Position numbers and translations under genes: made by a program | Part shown: positions 25,150 to 34,739 of the stretch, piece by piece | Numbering within the stretch: position 1 is the stretch's first letter | Layout: each line of letters opens with the position of its first letter | Notes under the pieces: model-generated | What the model was told of the DNA's origin: nothing | Database searches by the model: none | What the model saw: only the letters and a program-made list of their open reading frames with translations | From: Aquimarina spongiae | GTDB taxonomy: Bacteria > Bacteroidota > Bacteroidia > Flavobacteriales > Flavobacteriaceae | Length of the DNA stretch: 64,000 nt | Reading direction: 5' to 3' | Assembly: GCF_900141785.1 (NCBI RefSeq) | Contig: NZ_FQYP01000009.1 | Span: forward strand, 186,001 to 250,000

Positions 25150-26220
25150 ATGAAAAAGATCATCGTCTTATTAAGTTTGGCTATGCTTTGGGCTTGTAAA
25201 GAACAACCTAAGGAAACTGCCGAAACGTTAGTGGCTAATACTTCAGAAGTGAATACCAAGACCCCGGAAGAATCTTTTGGGCTTGTTATTCATGGAGGTG
25301 CGGGTACTATTCTGAAAAAAAATATGACCCCGGAAAAAGAAGCGGCATACAAAGCCAAATTGGAAGAGGCTATAAAAGTTGGGCACACCATTCTTAAAAA
25401 CGGAGGTACTAGTCTGGAAGCTATAGAAAAGACCATTAATGTTTTGGAAGATTCTCCGCTGTTTAATGCAGGAAAAGGAGCTGTGTTTACGGCTGACGGA
25501 ACTAACGAATTGGATGCGTCAATTATGGATGGAAGTACGCTTAATGCAGGGGCAGTAGCTGGGGTAAAGACCGTAAAAAATCCTATTAACCTGGCCAGAG
25601 AAGTAATGCAAAACTCACCGCATGTATTACTATCGGGTACTGGTGCTGAAGTCTTTGCCAAAGAAAGAGATTTAGAGATTGTGGACCCTTCTTATTTCTT
25701 TACGGAAAGTCGTATGAAAGCTTTGGAGCGTGTAAAAGAGAAAATGAAAGAAAAAGAAGCTAGTAAAACGACTGCTTTTTATGATCCGGTCATCAAAAAT
25801 TCAAAATATGGAACAGTAGGATGCGCTGCGTTGGATAAACATGGGAATCTGGCCGCAGGGACGTCTACGGGAGGTATGACCAACAAGAAATGGAATCGTA
25901 TAGGAGATTCTCCTATTATTGGAGCAGGAACCTACGCCAACAATGCGACTTGTGCAGTGTCTAGTACAGGTTGGGGAGAGTATTTTATTCGGGCTATGGT
26001 GGCTCATGATATCTCTGCATTGATGGAATATAAAGGATTATCTCTTGAAGAAGCCTCCAAAGAGGTAATTCAAAAGAAGCTTACCGAGCTTGGAGGAACC
26101 GGAGGTATCGTCGCGATAGATCATAAAGGTAATGTGTCTATGGAGTTTAATACCGAAGGAATGTATAGAGCTACAATGAATGCAAAAGGTGAACTCACTA
26201 TAGGTATTTATAAAAAGTAA
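25150..26220 (+). CDS. Isoaspartyl peptidase/L-asparaginase lipoprotein (plant type)
   Basis: These Ntn-hydrolases cleave isoaspartyl peptides and asparagine after self-processing. The 356-residue precursor has a lipoprotein signal (LAMLWAC16), so it is likely tethered in the periplasm. It shows GLVIHGGAG at the N-terminal alpha chain, NAGKGAVFTADGTNELDASIMDG, and the autocleavage site YGT222VG, whose Thr becomes the nucleophile. STGGMTNKKWNRIGDSPIIGAGTYA contains substrate-binding residues. All key residues are present. It follows the TIR gene by 13 bp and precedes a terminator. Confidence 0.93.
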   Translation: MKKIIVLLSLAMLWACKEQPKETAETLVANTSEVNTKTPEESFGLVIHGGAGTILKKNMTPEKEAAYKAKLEEAIKVGHTILKNGGTSLEAIEKTINVLEDSPLFNAGKGAVFTADGTNELDASIMDGSTLNAGAVAGVKTVKNPINLAREVMQNSPHVLLSGTGAEVFAKERDLEIVDPSYFFTESRMKALERVKEKMKEKEASKTTAFYDPVIKNSKYGTVGCAALDKHGNLAAGTSTGGMTNKKWNRIGDSPIIGAGTYANNATCAVSSTGWGEYFIRAMVAHDISALMEYKGLSLEEASKEVIQKKLTELGGTGGIVAIDHKGNVSMEFNTEGMYRATMNAKGELTIGIYKK

Positions 26221-26241
26221 TACGTATACAAACAAAGTTAT

Positions 26242-26268
26242 AAAGCCTCCAGAAATGGAGGCTTTTTT
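26242..26268 (+). terminator. Rho-independent terminator after the isoaspartyl peptidase gene
   Basis: AAAGCCTCC pairs with GGAGGCTTT over a 6-nt loop, followed by TTTTG. It ends the TIR/peptidase unit. Confidence 0.88.
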
Positions 26269-26386
26269 GTGTTCTTAACGATACATTTATGCCTTATAAT
26301 CACTGTTTTCAGGGTAAAATGGGTAAAAAAATCCTAGTACTTTTGAATAACAATTTAGAAGTAATTTGGGGACTAAAATTTGTTTC

Positions 26387-27316
26387 GTGAAAACAGTGTT
26401 GAACGGATTGATGTGCTTTTTGTTTATCGTTACCACTACCAATATGATAGCACAAAATATTACAGGAATATATAGGATGCCGTCGGGTAACCCAGAGGGA
26501 GGAAGTACCCTGGTTGCCTTGGAAAATGGGAAATACATTATTTTTTACTTTGGAGGAGCACAGATAGGGCGTTGGAAAAATGTTGGAGATCATAATGTGG
26601 TGTTTACTCCTCATCAGGAAGAAAGCAGTTTTCAAGTATATGGTAGAAAAGATAGTGACTTAAATAACAAAATTAGGATTGCTTTTTTCGGCTTTGAAAA
26701 TGGACCTACTCTCCTGGGGATAGATACATCAAGAAAGGATTCATTCAAAAAAGTTTTTAATGACGATGCCAATTGTTTTGGCCCACTTCATGTCGAAGTT
26801 TTTGATACAAATACCAAGAAAATTCGTTTTGCAGCACAACAGGAGTTAGGAGGTGTAGAAACTGTAGCTTTTGATATTAAAGCATACAATGATTTTATTG
26901 CTTACTACGTTGGGTCACCACCAGTCGATTCTTTTTATGCGGTGTTTAAGGAAAACAAATTATTTTTTGATGAAAACGAAGGTATAACAAGAAGTGATTT
27001 ACCTCAAGAAGGAGAAGATATTCAATATGCCAGGGAATTGGCAAATACTATAGATCACATTGAAAAAGTGAAATATTGTAATCCGCAATACCATCTTTTT
27101 CAAGATCCGATTCCATCGTTTTATGTGTTTAACGAAGAGAAAGGAGCTTATTTAGATCCCGATAGTTATCAAGAAGATCAGGAATTTATCCCAGATGAAT
27201 ATGATTATGACGATATGTCGATAATTTATGCTTACCGTAGATGTAATCCAAATATTGTAAACATATCTGCGATAGAGATTGATAAGGAATCGATTTTTAT
27301 TGAAAAATGTGATTAA
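26387..27316 (+). CDS. Secreted protein of unknown function
   Basis: With a GTG start at 26387 the protein has 309 residues and a normal signal peptide (GLMCFLFIVTTTNMIAQ); the TTG at 26366 would add seven residues before it. The mature part begins with a beta-rich segment (GIYRMPSGNPEGGSTLVAL, YFGGAQIGRWKNVG) and continues with acidic, Tyr-rich sequence near the C-terminus (DEYDYDDMS). I recognise no family or catalytic motif. It lies alone, with the macroglobulin gene 88 bp downstream. Confidence 0.75.
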   Translation: MKTVLNGLMCFLFIVTTTNMIAQNITGIYRMPSGNPEGGSTLVALENGKYIIFYFGGAQIGRWKNVGDHNVVFTPHQEESSFQVYGRKDSDLNNKIRIAFFGFENGPTLLGIDTSRKDSFKKVFNDDANCFGPLHVEVFDTNTKKIRFAAQQELGGVETVAFDIKAYNDFIAYYVGSPPVDSFYAVFKENKLFFDENEGITRSDLPQEGEDIQYARELANTIDHIEKVKYCNPQYHLFQDPIPSFYVFNEEKGAYLDPDSYQEDQEFIPDEYDYDDMSIIYAYRRCNPNIVNISAIEIDKESIFIEKCD

Positions 27317-27403
27317 GGTATTAGTTCTTAATTATAGAGATTGGGATACCATATAGAAAAACAAAAAACACTACATTTATAAAGTCAACTAAATCCAATC
27401 TGT

Positions 27404-30400
27404 ATGCAATATTCTAGAATTCTTTGGGGATTACTATTCGTAACACTTATTTTTTCCTGTAAGAAAAAGGATGAGGCCGAAATGGCAAGATCCAACGCCT
27501 CAGAACTTAGTAAATATCATGAGTATATTTCAGACATTTCTTCTGGAGTAATATCAGTACATGATCAGGTGTATGTCGTGCTACAAACCCCGATAGAAGG
27601 ATGGAGTGATAATCAAGAGTTACCGAGTGATTTATTGTCTGTATCTCCTAGAGTAAAAGGTAAAGTAATTGCTGTGAATAACAGAACAATATCCTTTCAG
27701 CCTGAAACTCAATTTAAAGAAGATACGCAATATACATTTACCCTTGATCTGGAAGACTTGGTTGAGGGTCTTAAAGATGGTCTTGATGATGAGTTTGTAT
27801 TTGGTGTTAAAACGCTGAAACAACAATTTTCTGTATTGACTAACAATTTACAGTCCTATAGTAAGGATTGGCAATATATTGACGGTACGTTGTCTTCTAG
27901 TGATCAAATGATTTTTGAGATTGCGAAGCAATTGGTAACGGCAACACAAAAAGGAAAAAAGGTATCTGTAAAATTTAGTGAGTCGGGTAGTAAAAGTCGA
28001 CAATTCAGTTTTAGAATAGATAGTATACAGCGTTTTGAAGATGATTCTGAAGTAGAGATAAAGTGGTCTGGAAAATCTTTGGATATTGATACCGAAGGAG
28101 AAGGTGTGCTGTCTATACCCGGTAAGAATAATTTTTCTGTAATCAGCGTATCGGTAGCCAATGTAGATGATCAATATATCGAGGTTAATTTCTCTGATCC
28201 GTTACGTAAAAATCAGGATTTCAGAGGATTGGTAACCGTAGGGAATGAAGGCAACTTACGATACGTGGTAAACGGAAATGTACTAAAAGCATATCCCAAA
28301 AAAGAATTAAAAGGGACACAATTGGTTACCATTCATGAAGGAATTAAAAGTACAGATGATTATCGTCTAAAAAACACCTACACAGAGAACATTTCATTTC
28401 AGCAACCCAAACCAGAAATTCGGTTGTTACAGAGTGGAGTGATTCTTCCAACCTCAGACAATCTGAAATTCAATTTCGAAGCAATTAACCTTCGTGCTGT
28501 AGAGGTGCAGGTGATCAAAGTATTTGAAGATAATGTATTACAGTTCCTTCAAAACAACAATTTGTCTGGCTCAAGTAACTTGAGAAGTGTGGCAAGACCA
28601 ATAGCAAAAAAACTGATCAACCTTCAGGAAAATGCTTCTTTGAATCTCAGTAAATGGAATGCCTTTGCAATCGATCTCAAAGATTTAATCACTCCGGATC
28701 CAGGAGCTATTTACCGAGTAGAGTTAAACTACAAAAAAGCATATTCTCTATATCGTTGCGATGGAGGAGCAGGAAATGATACTCCTATCGAAGAGCTTGC
28801 TGATAATTATGATGAAGAAGAAGCAGAGTCGAGTTTCTGGGATACGTCTCAATATTATTATGAAAGTTATTACGGGTACAATTGGAATGAGAGAGACAAT
28901 CCTTGCGACAATTCGTACTATAGAGATAGAAAGCTAAGCGCTAATATTCTGGCGTCCAATTTAGGAGTTGTGGTCAAAAAAGGATTGAACCATTCTTATG
29001 TGGTTAGTGTAAATGATATCGTAACCACCAATCCAGTATCCAATGCCAAGGTCACTTTCTATAACTATCAGCAGCAAGAGATGGGTGAGGCCACTACCGA
29101 TGCCGAAGGGATTACAGGTTTTGATGCTGATCGACCAGCGTACTTTGCAATTGCTAAGTCAGGAAAACAACAAACCTATGTAAAGCTGAACGATGGTAAT
29201 GCATTATCAGTAAGTAAATTCGATGTGGCAGGTGTTCGACTGCAAAAAGGAATCAAAGGGTATTTGTATGGTGAACGTGGCGTTTGGCGACCTGGAGATA
29301 CCTTGTTCTTATCGTTCATGCTCAATGATAATGCGAATAAACTCCCACAAGGACATCCTGTAAAATTCGAGTTGAAAGATCCTTATGGCAAGGTAACATA
29401 TCAAGAAACCAAAACTCAAGGAGTAAATAATTTCTATCGATTTACAGTTGCAACTTCAGATGATGCACCTACAGGAAATTGGCAGGCAAAAGTAAATGTT
29501 GGTGGGGCTAGCTTTAGCAAAACCTTGAAAATCGAAACGATCAAACCTAATCGATTAAAAATAAAAACAACCTTTGAAGATGAGATTCTTGGAGCGAATA
29601 AAGCCATAAAAGGTGATCTAGAAGTACTATGGTTGCACGGGGCTATTGCCAAAAACCTGCAGGCTGATATCAATACTCGATTCAGCCCAACAAAAACCAG
29701 TTTTACAACATTCCCAGGCTATATTTTTGATGATCCTACCAGAAGATTTGGGACCGAAGAGCAAGAGGTCTTTAATGGCAAAATTTCAGACCAAGGGAAA
29801 GCAAGTTTCAACCTTACACCTAATCTGGAGAATAAAGCTCCTGGAATGCTAAGAGCAGCATTTATTACCAAAGTGTATGAAAACGGAGGAGATTTTAGTA
29901 CTGATGTGATGACCAAAACCTATTCTCCGTATCAAACTTATGTAGGACTTAATACTCCCAAAGGAGATAAAGCCAGAGGGATGTTGCTTACCGATACCCA
30001 ACATAATTTTGAAGTGGTTACGGTAGACGAAAAAGGAAATCCGAAATCAGTAAATGATCTGGAGGTCTTTGTGTATAAAGTAAATTGGAGATGGTGGTGG
30101 GACACCTCTGAAGATAACTTGTCGTCGTATAACCGAGGTTCATATCGAGACGAAGTATTCAAAACCAAAGTGAATACCGGGAGTAATGGAAAAGCTAATT
30201 TCAATTTTGAACTGAAATATCCAGAATGGGGTAGATATCTGGTAAGAGTCATAGATCCTTCAGGAGGGCATGCTACCGGAAAAACCATTTATATTGACTG
30301 GCCAGGTTGGGCAGGAAAATCAAGAAAAAATGACCCTTCGGCGGCTACCATGTTATTGTTTTCTACTGATAAGAATACCTACAACGTAGGAGAAAAAGCC

Positions 30401-32932
30401 ACAGTTACCTTCCCGTCTAGCGAAGGTGGTCGTGCTTTGGTTACTGTAGAGAATGGTACAGAGGTATTATTATCCCAGTGGGTGACTCCTCAAAAGGACG
30501 AGACCAAGTTCGAAATCCCAATAGAAGAATTGTATACACCCAATGTATATATCCATATTACCTTATTACAACCACATTCTTCAACCAAAAATGACCTGCC
30601 TATACGATTGTATGGGGTGGTGCCGATATCTGTAGAAGATCCTAATACGAAGATCGAACCAAAATTGACCATGCCGGATGTGTTGCGACCTGAAGAGACG
30701 ATTACAGTAAAAGTGGGCGAAACCAAAGGGAAGGCAATGACCTATTCTATTGCTATAGTAGATGAAGGACTTTTAGATCTTACTCGTTTTAAAACACCGA
30801 ATCCATGGACTAGTTTTTATGCACGAGAAGCATTAGGAGTAAAAACCTGGGATATTTATGATGAGGTGATCGGTGCATATGGAGGTAGTATTAATCAGGT
30901 GTTTAGTATTGGTGGGGATGCCGAAGCCGGAGGAAGTAAATCCAAGAAGGCAAATCGCTTTAAGCCCATGGTGGTTTATGAAGGGCCGTTTGAATTAAAA
31001 CAAGGAGAAACTAGAGCGCATAAAATTAAAATTCCGAAGTATGTAGGTTCTGTGCGTACAATGGTTGTGGCATCTGATGCAGAAAAAGCGGCTTATGGAA
31101 GTACAGATAAAACAACACCAGTTCGCAAACCATTAATGGTACTAACTTCAATTCCTAGAAAAATTACTCCGGGAGAAAAAGTGACCATACCTGTTACTGT
31201 TTTTGCAATGGAAAAGAAAGTGAAAAATGTGACCGTAAGTTTGAAGCCAAACAAAGGGTTTACTGTTGTTGGAGAAGCACAACAACAACTCTCCTTTGCG
31301 CAACCCGACGAAAAAATGACTTATTTTGATATTGAGGTATTGGAAGGTGCATCGATTACCGATATTGAAGTTGTGGCTAGTGGTAATGGAGAGAAAGCCT
31401 CATATAGTGTACCTATAGATATTTTGAATCCAAATCCGATGACTACCGAAATCACTTCGGTGGTACTCGAACCTAATAGTGAACAAACGATCAATTTTGA
31501 CGCGTTTGGGATTGATGGAAGCAATGGTGCTACAATCGAGTTTTCTTCGTTGCCACCAATGAATTTTGAAGGTCGATTAAGCTATTTGATACGCTATCCG
31601 CATGGATGCGTTGAGCAAACTACCTCGGCCGCATTTCCGCAGTTGTATCTGGGAGATGTATTCAACCTTTCTTCAGAAAAGAAAGATAAAATTCAGAAAA
31701 ACATTGAAGCGGCTATTCGAAGATTAAAACGTTTTATACAACCCAATGGGGGGATGTCATATTGGCCAGGATATACGAATCCTAATGATTGGGGAACGAC
31801 CTATGCCGGTCATTTCTTGTTAGAGGCGAATAAGAAAGGGTATGTGCTGCCAATAGGATTCAAGAGTAACTGGATTAATTACCAACAACAGCAAGCCAAA
31901 CGATGGAGAAACGGAAACTATGATCTCGCCCAGGCGTACAGATTATATACCTTGGCATTGGCTGGAAGTCCAGATTTGTCATCAATGAATAGATTAAGAG
32001 AGTCCTCGAATTTGTCTAACAATGCCAAACTTAGATTAGCAGCGGCTTATGGATTGGCAGGACAAAAGAGCGCAGCTAACCAATTATTAAATTCGGCAAA
32101 TATCGATTATAGCGCAACAAAAAATAGCTATTACACTTATGGTTCTACCAATCGAAATAGAGCTATGGCTATCGAAACTTATGTATCGCTAGATCGTAAA
32201 GAAAAAGCACAAGAAGTAGCTGTTGCCCTAGCAAAGGAGTTATCTTCTAATAGCTGGATGAGTACACAAACCACGGCATATGCCTTGGTAGCTATGGCCA
32301 AATATGCGGATTATGTAGGTGGTAAAGGAGTAAACGTAGGATACAGTCTCAACGGAAAATCCAATACGGCAAATACAGAGAAAACATTGGCGACCTCAGG
32401 AGAGTTGAGCATTATCAAAAACAATACGCTGGTCCTGAAAAATAATAAAGACAATACCATCTTTGTGCAAATTGCAGCTAGTGGGATTTTACCGGTTGGA
32501 GAAGAGAAAGTAATTCAGAGTAATTTTAAGGCGATCGTAGATTATAAAAATAGAGATGGTAGAATCATTGATCCTACAAAATTGACCCAAGGGACCGATT
32601 TTGTTGCCGAAGTTACCATTACCAATACTACAGGATCTAAAGTGAAGGATATTGCGCTTACCGAACTATTCCCCTCAGGCTGGGAAGTGGTGAATACCCG
32701 ATTTACTGATTTTGGTTCTTTTAAAGCCAATAAAGTGACCCATACCGATATCAGAGATGATCGTGTTAATTTCTATTTTGATTTGAAACCGAGAGAGAGC
32801 AAAAAAGTGACCTTGTTGCTTAATGCTTCCTACTTAGGGAAATATTATTTGCCTGGGATCCAGTGTGAAGCCATGTACGACAATGACTATTTGGTGAGAA
32901 CAAAAGGAAGGTGGATTGAAGTAGTAAAATAA
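27404..32932 (+). CDS. Bacterial alpha-2-macroglobulin lipoprotein with thioester
   Basis: These very large periplasmic proteins trap proteases and are usually encoded next to penicillin-binding protein 1C. The 1842-residue protein has a lipobox (LIFSC19KK) and several macroglobulin-type beta domains: a bacterial N-terminal part with GIKGYLYGERGVWRPGDT in the middle, and VDEGLLDLTRF near residue 1120. The thioester motif GC1402VEQ is intact, followed by the alpha-helical thioester domain (RRLKRFIQPNGGMSYWPG) and a C-terminal receptor-type domain. With the thioester present it can bind targets covalently. pbpC lies about 4.3 kb downstream rather than adjacent, separated by a nucleotidase pair and a kinase. 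Confidence 0.93.
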   Translation: MQYSRILWGLLFVTLIFSCKKKDEAEMARSNASELSKYHEYISDISSGVISVHDQVYVVLQTPIEGWSDNQELPSDLLSVSPRVKGKVIAVNNRTISFQPETQFKEDTQYTFTLDLEDLVEGLKDGLDDEFVFGVKTLKQQFSVLTNNLQSYSKDWQYIDGTLSSSDQMIFEIAKQLVTATQKGKKVSVKFSESGSKSRQFSFRIDSIQRFEDDSEVEIKWSGKSLDIDTEGEGVLSIPGKNNFSVISVSVANVDDQYIEVNFSDPLRKNQDFRGLVTVGNEGNLRYVVNGNVLKAYPKKELKGTQLVTIHEGIKSTDDYRLKNTYTENISFQQPKPEIRLLQSGVILPTSDNLKFNFEAINLRAVEVQVIKVFEDNVLQFLQNNNLSGSSNLRSVARPIAKKLINLQENASLNLSKWNAFAIDLKDLITPDPGAIYRVELNYKKAYSLYRCDGGAGNDTPIEELADNYDEEEAESSFWDTSQYYYESYYGYNWNERDNPCDNSYYRDRKLSANILASNLGVVVKKGLNHSYVVSVNDIVTTNPVSNAKVTFYNYQQQEMGEATTDAEGITGFDADRPAYFAIAKSGKQQTYVKLNDGNALSVSKFDVAGVRLQKGIKGYLYGERGVWRPGDTLFLSFMLNDNANKLPQGHPVKFELKDPYGKVTYQETKTQGVNNFYRFTVATSDDAPTGNWQAKVNVGGASFSKTLKIETIKPNRLKIKTTFEDEILGANKAIKGDLEVLWLHGAIAKNLQADINTRFSPTKTSFTTFPGYIFDDPTRRFGTEEQEVFNGKISDQGKASFNLTPNLENKAPGMLRAAFITKVYENGGDFSTDVMTKTYSPYQTYVGLNTPKGDKARGMLLTDTQHNFEVVTVDEKGNPKSVNDLEVFVYKVNWRWWWDTSEDNLSSYNRGSYRDEVFKTKVNTGSNGKANFNFELKYPEWGRYLVRVIDPSGGHATGKTIYIDWPGWAGKSRKNDPSAATMLLFSTDKNTYNVGEKATVTFPSSEGGRALVTVENGTEVLLSQWVTPQKDETKFEIPIEELYTPNVYIHITLLQPHSSTKNDLPIRLYGVVPISVEDPNTKIEPKLTMPDVLRPEETITVKVGETKGKAMTYSIAIVDEGLLDLTRFKTPNPWTSFYAREALGVKTWDIYDEVIGAYGGSINQVFSIGGDAEAGGSKSKKANRFKPMVVYEGPFELKQGETRAHKIKIPKYVGSVRTMVVASDAEKAAYGSTDKTTPVRKPLMVLTSIPRKITPGEKVTIPVTVFAMEKKVKNVTVSLKPNKGFTVVGEAQQQLSFAQPDEKMTYFDIEVLEGASITDIEVVASGNGEKASYSVPIDILNPNPMTTEITSVVLEPNSEQTINFDAFGIDGSNGATIEFSSLPPMNFEGRLSYLIRYPHGCVEQTTSAAFPQLYLGDVFNLSSEKKDKIQKNIEAAIRRLKRFIQPNGGMSYWPGYTNPNDWGTTYAGHFLLEANKKGYVLPIGFKSNWINYQQQQAKRWRNGNYDLAQAYRLYTLALAGSPDLSSMNRLRESSNLSNNAKLRLAAAYGLAGQKSAANQLLNSANIDYSATKNSYYTYGSTNRNRAMAIETYVSLDRKEKAQEVAVALAKELSSNSWMSTQTTAYALVAMAKYADYVGGKGVNVGYSLNGKSNTANTEKTLATSGELSIIKNNTLVLKNNKDNTIFVQIAASGILPVGEEKVIQSNFKAIVDYKNRDGRIIDPTKLTQGTDFVAEVTITNTTGSKVKDIALTELFPSGWEVVNTRFTDFGSFKANKVTHTDIRDDRVNFYFDLKPRESKKVTLLLNASYLGKYYLPGIQCEAMYDNDYLVRTKGRWIEVVK

Positions 32933-33055
32933 ATACACTAGGATGAAATCCCTTATTTTAACTTAGCAAAATGTTAAATGATATGATGATCTTAGAATTA
33001 ACAGTGAGTTAAAACAATTTTGCGTACCATTGTGGAAATTATATGTGGTAAAAAC

Positions 33056-33820
33056 ATGAAATTTAGAGTCAGAATAATTTTGATGGTGCTTACCGGAACC
33101 TTGTTTTCGTGTAAACAACAACCATTTGTAGTAGAAAAGGTAACCTCTAGTCCTCAAAAAATTGATGCATCGATTGCCGACGATAAAGAAGTAGATGATT
33201 TTATTGCGCCATTTCGCAAGCATTTAAATGAAACACTGGATGCTCCACTTAGTTTTGCAACAAAGAACCTTACCAAAGGAGATGGTGAATTAGAAAGCAC
33301 CTTAGGAAATCTGGTAGCGGATATATCTTTAGAACAAACGGCTTCAATTTTTACCAAAAGACATAACAAGAATATCGATTTGGTATTGCTAAATCATGGT
33401 GGATTAAGAGCTCCAATCCTGAAAGGGAACGTTACAGCAAGGACTGCTTTCGAAGTAATGCCTTTTGAAAATGAACTGGTAGTTGCCGAATTGACTTCTG
33501 AAAAGACAAAAGAATTAATTTCCTATTTGACTGCAAGACTTCGTGCCCATCCGATAAGCAATCTGGAATTGAGTATTAATAAGGAAACCAAGCAAGCAGA
33601 AAAAGTACTAATCGATGGTAAACCTTTGGAAGAAGGAAGAACCTATTTGGTATTGACTACAGATTATTTGCAACAAGGTGGCGATCGTATGGATTTCTTT
33701 AAGGATCCGGTACATCTCTATAAAACAGATTATAAGCTTAGGAATGCTTTGATTGATTATTTCAAAAAGACAGATACACTTCATGTTTCACTAGATAAAA
33801 GAATGAGTTATGCAAAGTAG
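33056..33820 (+). CDS. 5'-nucleotidase C-terminal-domain lipoprotein
   Basis: The 254-residue protein starts at the ATG at 33056, giving a lipobox (TGTLFSC), and carries the substrate-binding domain of UshA-like 5'-nucleotidases: ESTLGNLVADISLE, LNHGGLRAPILKGNVTARTAFEVMPFENELV and the ending YLVLTTDYLQQGGDRMDFF. It lacks the metallophosphatase domain, which is encoded by the next gene overlapping by 11 bp. The two products probably form one periplasmic enzyme. Confidence 0.88.
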   Translation: MKFRVRIILMVLTGTLFSCKQQPFVVEKVTSSPQKIDASIADDKEVDDFIAPFRKHLNETLDAPLSFATKNLTKGDGELESTLGNLVADISLEQTASIFTKRHNKNIDLVLLNHGGLRAPILKGNVTARTAFEVMPFENELVVAELTSEKTKELISYLTARLRAHPISNLELSINKETKQAEKVLIDGKPLEEGRTYLVLTTDYLQQGGDRMDFFKDPVHLYKTDYKLRNALIDYFKKTDTLHVSLDKRMSYAK

Positions 33821-34727
33821 AAGAGTGTTTATTCAGCAGATGGCTTCGGCTACAGCCTTTGCAAGCCTGGGAGGGTTAAGTTTAACTTCGTGTACACAAC
33901 CCTTATCCAAAAAGATTACAGTATTGCACACCAATGATGTACATAGTCAAATAGATCCTCTTCCCGAGAACCATTACCGATATCCGGGATTAGGAGGTTT
34001 TGCACGACGAGCTTCAATTATCGAAGCAGTTCGAAAAGAGAATCCTAATACGATCTTGCTAGATGCTGGCGATATATTTCAAGGAACACCATACTTTAAT
34101 TATTATGGAGGTGAAATTGAGTTTAAACTCATGTCGAAGCTGAATTATGACCTGGCAACGATAGGAAATCACGATTTTGATAATGGAATAGATGGATTAT
34201 TTGGCCAGTTACCCAATGCCACTTTTGATTTTGTGTCGGCTAATTATGATTTCAAAAATACCGTTTTGGACAGTCATGTAAAACCTTATAAAGTATTAGT
34301 AAGAGATGGTATCCGAATTGGAGTTTTTGGACTTGGAGTTCAACTAGAAGGGTTGGTAAACAAAAACCTATACAAAGAAACAAAGTATTTGGATCCTGTA
34401 GAGATTGCCCAGGATATGACACAGGCACTAAAACAAGAAGAAAAGTGTGATATCGTTATCTGTTTATCGCATATTGGGTATGACTACAAAAAATCGCCAG
34501 ATCGGATATCAGACCTTAATTTGGCCAAAAAAACCAAGGATATTGATTTAATTATTGGAGGGCATACCCATACCTTATTACCAAAACCGACCGTAGTTGA
34601 CAATGCAGCTGGAGAAAAGGTTTTAATCAATCAATGTGGTAATAGTGGTGTTTATATGGGGCAAATTGATTTTTATTTGGATAACAAAGGGAATAAAACA
34701 TCAAAAGGGAGATCTATAGCAGTGTAA
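33810..34727 (+). CDS. Metallophosphatase part of a split 5'-nucleotidase, Tat signal
   Basis: The 305-residue protein begins with a twin-arginine-like signal (QSRRVFIQQMAS, then a hydrophobic run ending in LTSC, which could also be a lipobox). The metallophosphatase motifs are present: LHTNDVHSQ, LLDAGDIFQGTP, IGNHDFDNG, CLSHIGYD and IGGHTHT, the full set of di-metal ligands of the UshA type. It overlaps the preceding gene by 11 bp. The order (binding domain first, catalytic domain second) is the reverse of the single-chain enzyme. Expected activity is hydrolysis of nucleotides in the periplasm. Confidence 0.9.
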   Translation: MQSRRVFIQQMASATAFASLGGLSLTSCTQPLSKKITVLHTNDVHSQIDPLPENHYRYPGLGGFARRASIIEAVRKENPNTILLDAGDIFQGTPYFNYYGGEIEFKLMSKLNYDLATIGNHDFDNGIDGLFGQLPNATFDFVSANYDFKNTVLDSHVKPYKVLVRDGIRIGVFGLGVQLEGLVNKNLYKETKYLDPVEIAQDMTQALKQEEKCDIVICLSHIGYDYKKSPDRISDLNLAKKTKDIDLIIGGHTHTLLPKPTVVDNAAGEKVLINQCGNSGVYMGQIDFYLDNKGNKTSKGRSIAV

Positions 34728-34739
34728 TCTATAGCAATC

